Shown here in pieces: positions 28,099 to 39,197 of a DNA stretch of 64,000 nt. The stretch is from assembly GCA_020740775.1 (NCBI GenBank), contig JAHEWK010000023.1, positions 558,001-622,000 of the forward strand. The letters are read 5' to 3'. The stretch is from Ilyonectria destructans. Taxonomy: Eukaryota; Ascomycota; Sordariomycetes; Hypocreales; Nectriaceae. The position numbers and the translations under genes were made by a program. Within the stretch, counting starts at the first letter, position 1; each line of letters starts with the position of its first letter. Under the pieces are notes generated by a model. The model saw nothing but the letters and a program-made list of their open reading frames with translations, made no database searches and was not told where the DNA came from.

Positions 28099-29085
28099 TT
28101 AAGCTTTTGTCGGGTCAGCATATAGACGCCCGATGACATTGCCCTGTGAGAGCCTCTCGAGTCCTTCTCTAATTTTGCTGAAAGGGATCTCTTCAAGAAG
28201 GGGCTCAATCTCCTTGTTCGCGATCATCTGCAACGATTTTTCAACCTCGCTGATGGATGAACCAGCTGACCCTTTGAGTGTGACACCGAGCGCGACAAAC
28301 TCATGCGTATTCAGCGTAGCTTCTTTTTGCGCAAGACCGACAAGGACGACCTTGCCACCAGGCTCCACCACCTTGGCCGCAGCTGCCGTCGTAGAACCTG
28401 CGCCTACAAAATCTATGACCACATCGAAGCGTACTCCAGGAAAGCCGTCAAAGCTTTTGGCGCATGCATAGACTCCTGCCTGAGCAGCTGCCACATACTT
28501 GCGGTTGTCGCGTTCGATTCCGTACACCTTCGACCCAAAACGAGACGCAATCTGAGCGGCAGATAGACCGAGACCTCCCAGCCCGATTATGGCGATTTTC
28601 GAGCACGCAGAAATCTGTCCTTCGACAACGACAGCATGGTATGCTGTGGCAATAGCGTCGGTAGCCACAGCCGCTTGAGCAAATGTGACCCCCTCGGGGA
28701 TGCGCAATGTCTTTGACTCGAACAGTGCCGCGTACTGTGCAAACCCACCATCGTAGCCAATGCCGGCGGTGGTGGTCACATCTCCGAATGTCATGGGGTG
28801 CTCAATGCCGATTATAGAAATGACCGGGTCTCCAACTTTGAACTTGGTCACGCCTGCACCGATCCCGACAACTACACCAGCAATTTCGTGACCCAATATA
28901 ATAGGCCGTTTCCAGAAGAAAGTATCATCCATTCCAGATGCTATGTTGCAGTCGGTGTGGCAGAGGCCGGTCGCCCTGACCTCGACGAGGACTTGGTTTT
29001 TGTCGGGGACGGGGACTGGAACCTCCTTGTATTCCAGTCCTTTGGAAGGATCAGTAAACTGATATGCTTTCATGGTCGAAGACAT
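28099..29085 (-). CDS. Zinc-type alcohol dehydrogenase (MDR family)
   Basis: A single-exon protein of 328 residues starting MSSTMKAYQF. It has the catalytic zinc ligands in GLCHTDC and GHE (LGHEIAGVV) and the conserved VGDPVIS strand. It lacks the four-cysteine structural-zinc lobe, going straight to GYDGGFAQYA as in a known fungal/bacterial alcohol dehydrogenase subgroup. The coenzyme fold shows GLGGLGLSAAQIA (GxGxxG) with an acidic residue in YGIERD after the second strand, suggesting preference for NAD. The length is slightly short of the 340-350 norm but no conserved part is missing. It is predicted to be cytosolic and to oxidise alcohols or reduce aldehydes; the substrate is unknown. It is divergent from the hydrolase at 29.8 kb, with about 730 bp between starts. 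Confidence 0.88.
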   Translation of the reverse strand: MSSTMKAYQFTDPSKGLEYKEVPVPVPDKNQVLVEVRATGLCHTDCNIASGMDDTFFWKRPIILGHEIAGVVVGIGAGVTKFKVGDPVISIIGIEHPMTFGDVTTTAGIGYDGGFAQYAALFESKTLRIPEGVTFAQAAVATDAIATAYHAVVVEGQISACSKIAIIGLGGLGLSAAQIASRFGSKVYGIERDNRKYVAAAQAGVYACAKSFDGFPGVRFDVVIDFVGAGSTTAAAAKVVEPGGKVVLVGLAQKEATLNTHEFVALGVTLKGSAGSSISEVEKSLQMIANKEIEPLLEEIPFSKIREGLERLSQGNVIGRLYADPTKA

Positions 29086-29816
29086 CTTTGTCGTAAATAT
29101 AGGCAGGGTTGAGTTTCTTTGCTGTGAAGCTTGACGGAATGTGAAATCGGTAACGGCTATCAGCTATAAATGTACCTCACTGTTGGAACTGGCTCAGCTG
29201 TGAAAAGGAATGTCATTATGAGATTGATTTGGCGAGGGCATCAGCTCTGCCCTTAAGCACCGGATTTACCGGAAGTCTTAGGTAAAGGTTCCGTGTTGAT
29301 TCTGGTCTGAGCTCGTGATGTGTCCCGAGAGAGGTTCAGAGGCTAGCAAATTGATCCCCTGTCATTGTTTCGGCACACGGCATGTTTGTGCCGCTTATGT
29401 AACGAGATTATTACTGGTCAGAACACGCCTCTTTCGTCCCGAAGTGGAAAGAGCGGGAGTGTTAGATTCGGTGTTTCCCCGAACGCGGGGAGTGAGGGGA
29501 TAACGTTTGAGCTAGGGAACTTGCTGTGGGGTGATTGACCGGGCCCTCGGCGATCGCGTGCGCCATCAAAGGCGAAGGCGGCGAAATGTATTTGTCCGAC
29601 GGCATCTTTGAATAATTGATGATGACGTTATGTGTCCGCATGATGAAAGAGGCTTTCCTGATAGAAATATTAAAGAGCCTCCGGAAGTAAATCGTTGGAT
29701 ATCCGGTTCATCTCTACTAGACACCAAAACCTCTTGCACCAGTCTTTCAATCACTCTTCACAATCCTCAGACAACAAGTCTTCAGCAAACAAGTCATCAA
29801 GGCAAAGAACATTACG
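29086..29816. other. Divergent promoter region
   Basis: This spacer separates the start codons of the minus-strand alcohol dehydrogenase and the plus-strand hydrolase, so it should hold both promoters. It contains no recognisable gene; the last 60 bases before 29817 are CA-rich, typical of a fungal 5' leader. Confidence 0.5.
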
Positions 29817-30674
29817 ATGGCGACCCTCCAGATGGTTCAGACCCTTTTCACTTCGGTCGACGGCCTGAAGATTGCGTACCGGCGATTTGGAAAACAGAGT
29901 GCCTTTCCGTTGTTGTACATCAACCATCTACGGGGTTCGATGGATACCCTCGACCCTCTTCTCTTCAATACCATTGCCAGAAACCGGGAGGTCATCATAT
30001 ATGACAGTTTCGGTATTGGCCACAGCGAAGGCACTGTACCTGAGTCCACTTCGGTCATGTCCTCTATTGCTGCCAAATTCCTAGCGGCCATCGGAGTCGC
30101 CCAGGCAGACGTTATGGGCTTCTCAATGGGTGGTGGTGTTGCGCAGGGCCTGGCCTGGGACTACCCTCAGCTGGTACACAAGCTGGTTCTGGCCGGTACA
30201 CAATCCGCCATTGGGGACGGGGTGGTTCTACCCCCGCGGGACGTGCTTGAGAGCGCCGGTGCGAATAACGATGAACCTCCAACCATGGAGGACATGTTTC
30301 GCTTGTTCTTCTACCCGTCTGACTCAAGCTTGGCGCTTGGGCAAGCATGGTGGAAAAGGATTCATGAACGACAAGTAGAGGGAGAAGAGCGGAGGGAATA
30401 TCTCGTTGGACAGGGAGCACGATCGCAGCTGACAGCCATTTTCGCCTTCACTGTCGACCTCGGCAACTTTGACCGCCTCCAAGATATCAAGGCCCCAACA
30501 TTGATTACGAACGGCCACAACGACATCATGTCGCCCACTCCGAACAGCTTTATTCTGCAACAAAGAATCAAGAACGCCCAACTTATTATCTATCCCGATT
30601 CGGGGCACGGACACCTCTTCCAAGTACCGGAACTCTACACACAGCATCTCGAACTCTTTTTGAGCGGTCCATAG
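29817..30674 (+). CDS. Alpha/beta hydrolase
   Basis: A single-exon, 285-residue alpha/beta hydrolase with no signal peptide, so probably cytosolic. The catalytic triad is visible: nucleophile Ser in GFSMGGG (about residue 102), acid Asp in NGHNDIMSP, and His in DSGHGHLF near the C terminus. An early NHLRGS loop replaces the usual HGxPGS oxyanion segment but is common in this subgroup. The YDSFGIGHSEG strand and turn match the GxGxS region of haloperoxidase/epoxide-hydrolase-like enzymes. The substrate cannot be predicted. A decayed paralogue on the minus strand is at 50595-51060; this copy is the intact one. Confidence 0.9.
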   Translation: MATLQMVQTLFTSVDGLKIAYRRFGKQSAFPLLYINHLRGSMDTLDPLLFNTIARNREVIIYDSFGIGHSEGTVPESTSVMSSIAAKFLAAIGVAQADVMGFSMGGGVAQGLAWDYPQLVHKLVLAGTQSAIGDGVVLPPRDVLESAGANNDEPPTMEDMFRLFFYPSDSSLALGQAWWKRIHERQVEGEERREYLVGQGARSQLTAIFAFTVDLGNFDRLQDIKAPTLITNGHNDIMSPTPNSFILQQRIKNAQLIIYPDSGHGHLFQVPELYTQHLELFLSGP

Positions 30675-31646
30675 AGAGCTCGCTTGAAGTTGACGATTGT
30701 TACGGAGACTCAAATATAGCCGGTCTTAATGAGACAATCCTGAAGGCATAAGATCTTTCCCTCTTTATACTGCGATACTATAATGTATATGTATAGCGAG
30801 CTAGAAACAAATCCCAACTGTGCCACTACCCACATTCAATCACTTCTTTCTCTATTCCACATTATCGCATCGACTAGTAAAGAGGTCCATAAAACCTTTC
30901 TATTCAAGTTGTCTAATAAGACCTAACTCTCAGTATCCGAATTGCGAGTATCGTTATCAACCTAGGAATATATCAGCTTACATCAGCGAATTAGGGCAGT
31001 ACTACGCACATGCATGTGCAGGGCTTGGCATCGGGGCTTGGTATCGGTGCTACTGCGGCGCAGCTAGGTTAGCAATTTGCAATAGTATACGGATACAGCA
31101 CTGCGAGATATGTAAGTAATCTTCCTGGGCTGCTTTTATGTTAGCAGCGTCCAGCTGATGTCGGATTTCCTGGTATTTCTTCCAGTCCTTGTCATGGTCG
31201 CGATGCTGCTTCGACCTCGTTTCCTCTTCCGTGAGGAATTTATGGCCGTCATATACAACCATTTCGACAGCTCGAGCTTCCAGAGGGAGGCTGTGGATGG
31301 CCGTGGGGATGTCATGTAGGAAAGCGACTTGACTTGGTCCATAGTTGGTGTCCAATGCCTCAGACGTAGACTACCCTGATGGTGTGATGCGGTAGCAAGG
31401 CAGCTCTGCAGCGGCCGGCCAATTTCTTCAGCCCCAAGCGCCAAAAGTGTCAGCCAATGCAGTTCTCTTCAACATACTTGGCTACCATGGGCCTGATAAA
31501 AGGGACTTAATTGAAGACGCGATATCCTCCGATTCTGCTGTACTATGGTATCAGGCGTAATTAGTAGCAGCGGGCCCCGTACCGACAGGGTCAATGAGAC
31601 AGGGGGGTCTTTGTACCTCAGCAGCCCAAGCCAACAGCTCTATTGT
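30675..31646. other. Spacer with coding-like minus-strand segment
   Basis: Between about 31360 and 31100 on the minus strand a frame of about 80 residues (containing FLHDIPTAIHSLPLEARAVEM and a charged KDWKKYQEIRHQL helix) has protein-like composition. It is preceded by another frame and has no supported start. I do not recognise it and treat it as a possible gene scrap. Confidence 0.25.
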
Positions 31647-31761
31647 CTAGTATTTGGTATGCATTCCATTGGCATCAATAACAGCCTGACAACGATCCTT
31701 CATACTATCAAGTAAATCCCTTAAAAAATCCTCAGAAATAGCATTCCAAGTCTCTGTAACT
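31647..31761 (-). pseudogene. C-terminal fragment of a Tc1-type transposase
   Basis: On the minus strand about 38 codons read TETWNAISEDFLRDL, then SMKDRCQAVIDANGMHTKY and a stop. This is the highly recognisable C terminus of Tc1/impala-type transposases (LxxSMxxRCxAVIxAxGxxTKY). The sequence upstream stops matching at TGTTAGATTGG (31761), so the rest was lost or displaced. It is not functional. Confidence 0.75.
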
Positions 31762-32827
31762 GTTAGATTGGATCATGTACAAAGCATCCGATCGGGTGGT
31801 CACGTGGTGACCCCCAGGGTCGAGACCGCCTATTGGGGCAGATACCTCAGGACTCCACTTTTAGTCAACAGACATACACTCAAGCGATCACAATAGGGGC
31901 AACTGGGGGAAACATAGAGAATACACACGATCAAGTCATCTGAGTGCCACGCGAGCTGTCCGATTTAGCGGTGGAAAGGGACGATAGCCAACACCCAACT
32001 CAACAGTCTCTTTTAGGTGACTGCACAGAAAAGCGTCGCACAGGCGTCTTGCAAGGTCAGCCCGAAGCTGCACCAGACTACGCGTATGTGGTCTGATTGA
32101 TCTGAGGCTTATGTCTCCTAATAGGGAACCATCTAATTAGATGCTCTATCGGGTCGATCGCAGGAAATAAGGGTGGCAAGGCATCGATAAGGTCTGTGGC
32201 AGCCCGTCAAATGGCAAAGTGGTAGACAGAGGCTGGACAAGGATCGTAAAGGCAGTCGTAAATGTCTCGTAAAATCTCTCAAAATTAAGGGCAAAAAGCA
32301 TTCATTAGCTCTCACAGTGAGGACCTCGAAGACCTCTGTCCTTCCTAGACTCTAAAGAAAAGTCCTGGGAAAGAGATGCCTTCCTCTCCTTTGTGTGTTC
32401 CTTCCTCCCCTATTTATCCCTGGCGAGACCCAGCTAGCTAGTCTGATGAGACCTAGCTAGCGACCAGCTAGCCTAATAGTCCCAGACCGCCCGCCACACC
32501 GACATGAGTCGCTCGCTTGTCTGAGTCGCTCGTTTATCATGTACGTTAAGCTTAAGAATAGATAAGAATATAAGGGCACGACTATGAATACATAAGAATA
32601 TAGAAATATTATGTATTTATTCATTATTGGGATGTCTGATGCCCATCAGTCACCACAGGGAATGAGATCTTATATAAATGCTGGTCTTGTAGTCAAGCCT
32701 TGACTAATTGGTTGGCAAACTATCATAGGTGCTGGTCTTACATCGATATTAACTATACACCCCCGTCCAAGCAATGAACTGACATCGTGTTGCCCCATTT
32801 ACTGGTATAATTCAACTCTCATCTCCC
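31762..32827. other. Spacer with repeat relics
   Basis: No gene is supported. CTAGCTAG-rich short repeats occur near 32430-32475. The terminal sequence of the foldback at 13013-13120 recurs at about 32618-32638 without a partner. Confidence 0.45.
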
Positions 32828-34775
32828 TTAGGACGATTTGACTTCCTCCGGCGTGTTCACGATACCTACACGGCTGACTTCAGTCCCCTCATCCCGACTG
32901 GAAGTAGCTTTCTCATCCTCACTCAGATCGTTGGTCTGCGGCTGGGTAACCCCCCTCGACTGCATCTTGGACTGCGTGTGGTTGGTCATGTACGCTGTGG
33001 GATCCTCAATGAATAAGGAGCAGACAAGTGCAACGACACTGAATGGGATGGTGATGTAAAAGACAAACTGAAAGGCGCGACCATACGCAGTGCGTACTGC
33101 TGCACGAAGGATTTCCCGGATGGCCGGTGTGATACCGTCGATGTCAACCAACATTCCAGGAATGTCCAGATTGTACTGGATGGTCTCGGGCATGATTGCT
33201 CCAAGGTCTGACGCGTTGAGTCCATTGCCAATAGCTGCGTTTGCAATCTCCTCTCCGGCATATGTCCGGAACTTGGATTGGAAAATAGTGTTGAAAATGG
33301 CATTTCCAACAGCGCCACCCGCCGATCGGAACGTTCCAAGAAGACCCATGGCCACGCCCAGTTGAGAGTGCGGGACATGCAAGCTGGAATGGCATAGCCC
33401 AGGATTGTAACCAAGACAAACATGGGCACGCCAAAGGCTGGTACAAATCCCAGGCTAGTTTGCGGTTCGGATTGACAGTGGCTGCGGAGGCCGCGATGAA
33501 GATGGCCTGAAGCGCCATTCCGACGACAAGCTGCCACTTGATGTACTTGATTCTGTGGGCAAAGAGCGGCACAAGCACACCGGTAATTCCTGAGAAGAGA
33601 GTCAGGGGAAGCGAGAGAATACCAATCTCGATGCCGTCGGTGGTGGACATGTAGAGTGAGCCTTGGGGCAACAATGCCGACAAAGCATTGAAGCACATTC
33701 CCGAAACAAACAACACGACCAGGATAAGTAGGTACCCACGAACCATGGTAAACAGCTTGGGTGGAAACATGGGTGCCTTGGCCCAGATGAAGTCGTAGGC
33801 AAACGCAGCAACCAGGGCAAGAAACCCGCCGACTATGGGAACGATGGCACCGGCGCTCTTCCAAGGGTATGCGGTCGTGCCGCCCCAAGTCAAACCGATG
33901 AGACATGTCGTGAGTCCAGCTGTGAAAAGAAACAGACCAATCCAGTCGATCTCGCGGAACTGTTGCCATCGCGTTTTGTCAAAGTCACCGCGAGGTCGAG
34001 GCGTGGGCCAGTAGAAGAAGGCAGTGCCCAGAAGGGAGATCACCTCGACGATGACTCCGATGTAGAAGATCCATCTCCAGGATGCATACTCATACAGTGC
34101 ATTGGCGAGGAGAACAGAGACCACACCCCTGGAAAATGCGAGTTAGTTAAGAACCGCAAAAAAAAGGTATATGTACTCCCTTACCAAGGGATAGAGATTC
34201 CTCCTTCGAGAATGCCCAGCCCCAGGGATCGCCATTTGTTCGGCAGCATTTCAGGAACGCCAGCATATGCCACAAAGATGAAGCCGGTGCCAACACCAAT
34301 GAGAGTTTCAGCAGCAATCAAGCCGTCGACGTTCTGGGCAGTGCCTCCAACGATGTTACCAATAGTGACGATGGCCTGACCCCCTAGGATGAGCTCTCGC
34401 CGGCCAAAGACATCACTCAGTGGTCCACCCAGTGAAAAGGACACTGCAGTCGAGAGAGACCATGCACCCACAACCCACGCCAGCTTATCTGCTCCGCCGA
34501 GCTCTTGTGTGATTTGGACGACGATGGCCGCGGCAGATACGAAGGGGAGACCGACACCAGGGCCAAAGGAGAGTGCCATGGACTTGAAGAATTAGCTACT
34601 CGGCCTGGAAGCTGTAGAAGGAAGACCTTACAAAGATTGCCAGCCAAGTTCGGACATCCACTTTCGTCTCAGCCGAGTTATCCTCCAGGGCTGCACGATG
34701 AGGATCTTCTTCGAATTCGATGTGTGCCCGGACCTCTTCGGCCAGGCGCTCGTTATCGCTATGTTTCTTGAGCAT
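32828..34775 (-). pseudogene. TRI12-type MFS efflux pump, frameshifted
   Basis: Exons 34775-34632, 34582-34185 and 34128-32828 encode a 14-helix-type MFS protein of the fungal TRI12/siderophore-transporter family, which exports small toxic metabolites or moves siderophores at the plasma membrane. The introns are 49 and 56 nt and in phase. Motif A (GGPLSDVFGRRELILGG) and motif C-like GVGTGFIFVAYAGVPEM are clear, and the tail is charged. Near 33450 the frame slips by one base between NPNRKLA and GFVPAFGVPMFVLVTILGYAIPA. Near 33385 it changes again before HVPHSQLGVAMGLLGTFRS, where about 10 residues also seem missing. No intron explains either change. Two independent lesions make this a pseudogene unless the sequence has errors. 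Confidence 0.82.
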
Positions 34776-35690
34776 CGTGGAGGTTCTCTGATGTTGTGTA
34801 ACGATAGAGATGTTGTTGCTGTGTGTGATTCGTATACAGGTTCAGATCTAAAGACAATTCCACCGGTATGGTAACGGGCTGGACGTCAGGTTTATACGAG
34901 CTGATTGATACCCCGGATTCAGACGCCTCTTCGGGAAGCACGGGGAATGTGGGGAAATTGATTTCTCTTGGCATCGAGGACTTAGCTTGCTGCACGATTT
35001 AGAACTCCCGATGACACAGGTTCAACGCGGTCACTGGCCAGAGTGTGAGGGGCCAGTACAAAAGCCCGAGGCCGGCAGACGCGTTCTACCTCGGAAAAAG
35101 GGGACTGTGCCAGCTATCACTTTCCTCTGGTAATTCTCAGACATGAGAGACCTCATCTGCCGATGGGGGGTCATTTTGACTTTCACTCCCTGCTAACCCT
35201 TGCTAATATTGGCTTAGATGAGCCTTCCCCGCATTGCCCGCGCCTAGTTCACCGCAGGGATAACGCACATGGCGGGCGCATACAATGAACGGGCTGGGTC
35301 TAGACTCGGTCAATTATAAAACCGGATTAGCACGGAGTGCACGCGTCTGGTTTAAGGGGGTGGGTCTCACGAAACGAGTTGTGCAACGAAGGGTGTGGGC
35401 CGAAGAGATTGTATTTTCGCTGCTTTCTTCTATCTAAGGGAGCGACGAAGGTTGGCCTCTTATACCTATGTTCAATCTGCCGATATCATAGGCAGCAAGC
35501 TGCTGCCTGATGCTAGTTGTGGTCGTTCACGATGATCGTGATCCTTGCCTCATTTCTATCCTCATTCCAACAGTGGGTGATGTGGTTTGTAAATACAGAA
35601 CCAGATGCAATAGATGCTGACGAATCACGTATCTAGATTGGACAGTTGGTCTTAGTTTGTATAATGCGGGACCTCCTTCTGAAATCCGAT
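34776..35690. other. Spacer and MFS promoter
   Basis: The first 200 bases are the leader and promoter of the minus-strand pump. I see no gene in the rest. Confidence 0.4.
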
Positions 35691-36254
35691 TTACCCCGGG
35701 TTATTGTCTAAGAATCTCATCATCTGATGATTCCGGTAGAACCAGTCTCCCAGTTCGGCCCCTGACAAAACTCCTTCCATGCCGAAATCATCAGGCATGT
35801 CATCATTTGATGTCACTGAGCTGTGTTTCGGATCACCTCCGACCTGTTCACTCGCTGGCATTGGGGTGGGTACAGCAAACGTCGATGAGGCAAAAGAATC
35901 CGACCCACAAACGGTGGTGCTTAAATACGTCTCAATGTCTATGCCGCTGATGTCACCGCTCAACATAGAACCATGTATCTCGGTCTTGCTTTTCACCTCG
36001 GCATACATTGCCGCCACATCATACAGGGCTCTAAAAATGCCAAGCTGCTTGCCACAACTTGCCGAGTACCGCGGGATGTTGGATGTTGACTCTAGTACCT
36101 CAACCACTTGCAAAAGCTGCTGGAGATCAGCCTTATCAGACGTCTCGACAATGTTGCAGAAGAGGATGTTGAAGGGTATGAATGGCGAAAGCAAGAGTGC
36201 CCCGTTGCAGCGCTCGCAATAGTCCAGACCATTTAGACTACCGTAGTAAAACGC
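35691..36254 (-). pseudogene. Last exon of a fungal-specific transcription factor
   Basis: After a plausible acceptor (GGTTACAG at about 36260-36255) the frame reads FYYGSLNGLDYCERCNGALLLSPFIPFNILFCNIVETSDKA. It continues through a middle region ending LGIFRALYDVAAMYAEV to the stop at 35691. This is the C-terminal part of fungal transcription-factor regulatory domains (the F.P..LFC.VIETSD.AD motif). No DNA-binding domain or other exon is present, because the SDR gene ends only 52 bp further on. It is a truncated remnant with no expected activity. In secondary-metabolite clusters such factors usually sit next to pumps and oxidoreductases, as here. Confidence 0.7.
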
Positions 36255-36305
36255 CTGTAACCATAACTATACATATTATCCCCATTGGAAAATACATGGC
36301 TTCGC

Positions 36306-37416
36306 CTAGACGTTCTTTATAATTCCTGGTTGAATATCCTCCAAGATCGCCATCAATTCCTTGTGCACACGTTTCTGGGTCTCTGCGCCCTGCTTGCTTC
36401 TGACAAAAGAGCTTGGCTCCTTGACTCTGCACTCGCTCATATACTGTCCGTGACTTTCGTTTCCAGCCGCTGCGCTGTGGACGAGTGTACGTCCACCAAC
36501 CTCTGTCGTTCGCGCAAGTAGTGCCTTGGCAAATGTGAGAAGGTAGCTAGCGAGTCCCTGTAAGTTAATTAAGCATTTTATTCGAAAAATAGAAAAAGTC
36601 GTAGGGAGTTGTGATCATACCTTGGCATCCTTGTCGAGCTCTGACTCGCACAGGCCTGGGTGGACATTATTAAGAATAATGGGCTCTGAGGCGTGGGGAC
36701 CCTGCTTCATTGCTACGGCGATCGAACGGACGAGCATAACCTCCAGCAGTTTCGACACGTTGTATCGATCATCCATATATGACTGCTTGTCCTTGTTGAA
36801 GGCATCAAAGATTGAGGCCTCATGCCGTTCGCGGAATTTGGCCTCCAGGTCGTTAGCTTTGAAGATAAGAACATAAATGCCTCCCGCTGGGAGCGGCGGA
36901 CGGGAGGAAGGGGCTTACATTGAAATGGACAGAAGAGCTGGTAATGACTAGCCTGGATGTTTGTCCGGTTTTTGTTCGTGACCTCCGCAGAATTGGGAAT
37001 AAGTTGAGCGCGAGTAGAAACGTCCCGATGACGTTGACTTTGATGCTAATCTCGGTTCCTTCGGACTCCTCATAAGTATTCCTCAAAACACCAGCATTTT
37101 CCACCACGACGTCTAGCCTATCCAGTGAATCGCACCTCGAGGCGAAGGCTTTGATCGAATCGTACTTGTCCATTTCTAGCTGCCATACCTCGATGACACT
37201 TTTTCGACCTGAGGAAGCCTCGATGGAGGCTTTAGCAGCTTCGCCTTTCTCTACTGACCTCACTGCGAGAATGATTCTTCCCGCATCGAGTCGAACGAAA
37301 TGCCGTGCTGCTTCAAGTCCGAGGCCGGTGTTCGAGCCTGTGACAATGATGGTCTGGCCTGCAAATGAGGTAGTAGGAATCGGGATTGATTCCGATTGCC
37401 CGCGGAACGCATCCAT
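36306..37416 (-). CDS. SDR (retinol-dehydrogenase-like) with a phase break at intron 1
   Basis: Exons 37416-36919, 36856-36621 and 36557-36306 cover a complete SDR of about 328 residues: TGSNTGLGLE cofactor motif, ENAG, ITSSS, and the active site YNVSK (DDRYNVSKLLEV), then NNVHPGLCESEL. Intron 2 (63 nt, GTATGA..TACAG) is in phase. Intron 1 has good signals (GTAAGC donor at 36918, CAAAG acceptor at 36857) but joins phase 0 to an exon that needs one more base, so the spliced message would be out of frame after HFN. Either a base was lost here or splicing is unusual. Otherwise the protein is intact. It sits in tandem with the pump and regulator remnants and may once have belonged to the same pathway. 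Confidence 0.75.
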
Positions 37417-39197
37417 AATCGCAGCACGGGATATCCGAAATATTTGGTGTTAGATGTCGATGTACCTAGCAAATAAGAGCTGGCAGTTGGTGTACCTAGC
37501 AAATTTAAGGTTAGGGGTAAGGATTGATGGAGACGCGTTGATTTGCAGAAGCGGTGAATAACACAATGTGCCAACACTGAGTTCCAAGGAAGAAGACTCT
37601 GATGTTTCGCCTGTGTTGTGTTCCATCAGGGCAAGACGGTAATGTGGAAACCGGTTTGTACTTATGTGACGTCTGTCGCGCGGGGCTTATCGCCTCGCGC
37701 AACGTGAAACGCGTCGGTACGTACTGAACACGGTTGGCAACGTCCATGCAGGCGTTTTAAGCGCACCAATCATAACCCCTCCGTTGGGCCAATAATTGGG
37801 CCGTCGGCGTAGCATTCCTGAGACCATGTCATGCGTCGTCTGCGAGACGACGATGTGTACGCCGGCCGCGTTTTTGGTTAGTGCATGCACTAAATCAGAA
37901 CGATCACGAATCATTAGTCGGGACCATGAAGCGCCCCGTGCACAAAACGTCACAGAATCGCCGTTGAAACCCTCAAAATACGGTGATTTATAATTACGAA
38001 CACAACTCCGCTCCGCCGCCGGCGACACCTGACGGAAGCAAGTTTCTCTAAGTTTCGTCCGCTCAAGTGAGTAAGTCCGCTCAGTGGGGGCAGCGATGCC
38101 GCTGAAGGCTCCAGAGGGTGACGTGCTAGGCGACCAGTGCCGGCTGCTGGAAAGGCTAACGCACTCTGGCCTGGTAGCCAACCTATAATTGTAATCTAAG
38201 GGCGACGGTGCAATTATATAACCACCCCGTAGTTAAAGTTCTCCGATATATCCTACTGTCACTATGTGGAGATACGAGCAATCCTATCCGTGTAAGCTTA
38301 GTAATGGGAGATAAGCCGCTATAAGTAGGTATCGTAGCTCGAATGGAAATGATGTCACTTTAAGGCTGTCACGAGGGTCATACGATTGATCAGACCGGCT
38401 GCCCGGAGGTGCGAACTTCCAGTCAGAGGTTGGTGTCAACTGTGTCTCCCAAAATGCAAGTTCTGTAACACACAGGCCCTGGAGGCCCTATTGAACTCAT
38501 ATATAAAAGACCGACCCTATTCAGTCCTTAGATAGAAATCAAGAGCTTCCTATGACTTCCTTTGCAACCTGCTAGTGAATGCGACAAAGGTTTAGGACCA
38601 TTTGACACCACCCCGTCAGAGTTCTTCTCTGACCACGTCATGGGATGTTCATCGAACCATCATCGTTAAACAAAATGCTCGGGCGGTGTCTGTGATAAGG
38701 ACTTGATCTCCACTAGTCCCTCGGATGCTTAATGCCAGATACTTTCCTTTTCTTTTTCAAGTTGTACTTCCAGGCCGTTCAATGGCTCCGTCGTTGATTC
38801 GAGATACATTGGGTTCTACCAAGGATCAAAACAACAGCTTGGCTGCAGGTATGATATCGCACTTTATCGCACTTCACGCATCTGAACTGTGGTAAACAAA
38901 TATTAATTTACTATCCAATATGAAAAGGGCAAGGCGAGCCGGCCGATGGCAAAAATCGATCTCAAATCTAATCGTAGCATCCACCTGGCAGCAAACCCAA
39001 CGCAAAGAGACCTAACTGTAATGTTTATTCTAAGTGAAAGCGGCTCACTGGCCACAATTTCAACGCCAGAGCAGGTCTTCCACCGTGTACGTGTATCAAC
39101 ATCTTGCTCACATGTCATAAAGTCCCAACGTCCTGTGGCCACCCTTCCTGCTAGTTCGTCAACTTCTCAGAGATTTGGACGCCGACCTGCTCGAACC
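37417..39197. other. Spacer
   Basis: A short direct duplication (GTTGGTGTACCTAGCAAAT-like, about 37445-37505) lies in the SDR leader. The 164-codon minus-strand frame at 37687-38181 is Arg/Ser-rich without recognisable motifs, and I do not call it. I see no other gene. Confidence 0.45.

Noticed and set aside
28133..28655. Plus-strand frames opposite the alcohol dehydrogenase
   Set aside because: Antisense shadows with no independent support.
37687..38181. A 164-codon minus-strand frame
   Set aside because: No recognisable motif, unusual composition and no splice or promoter context.
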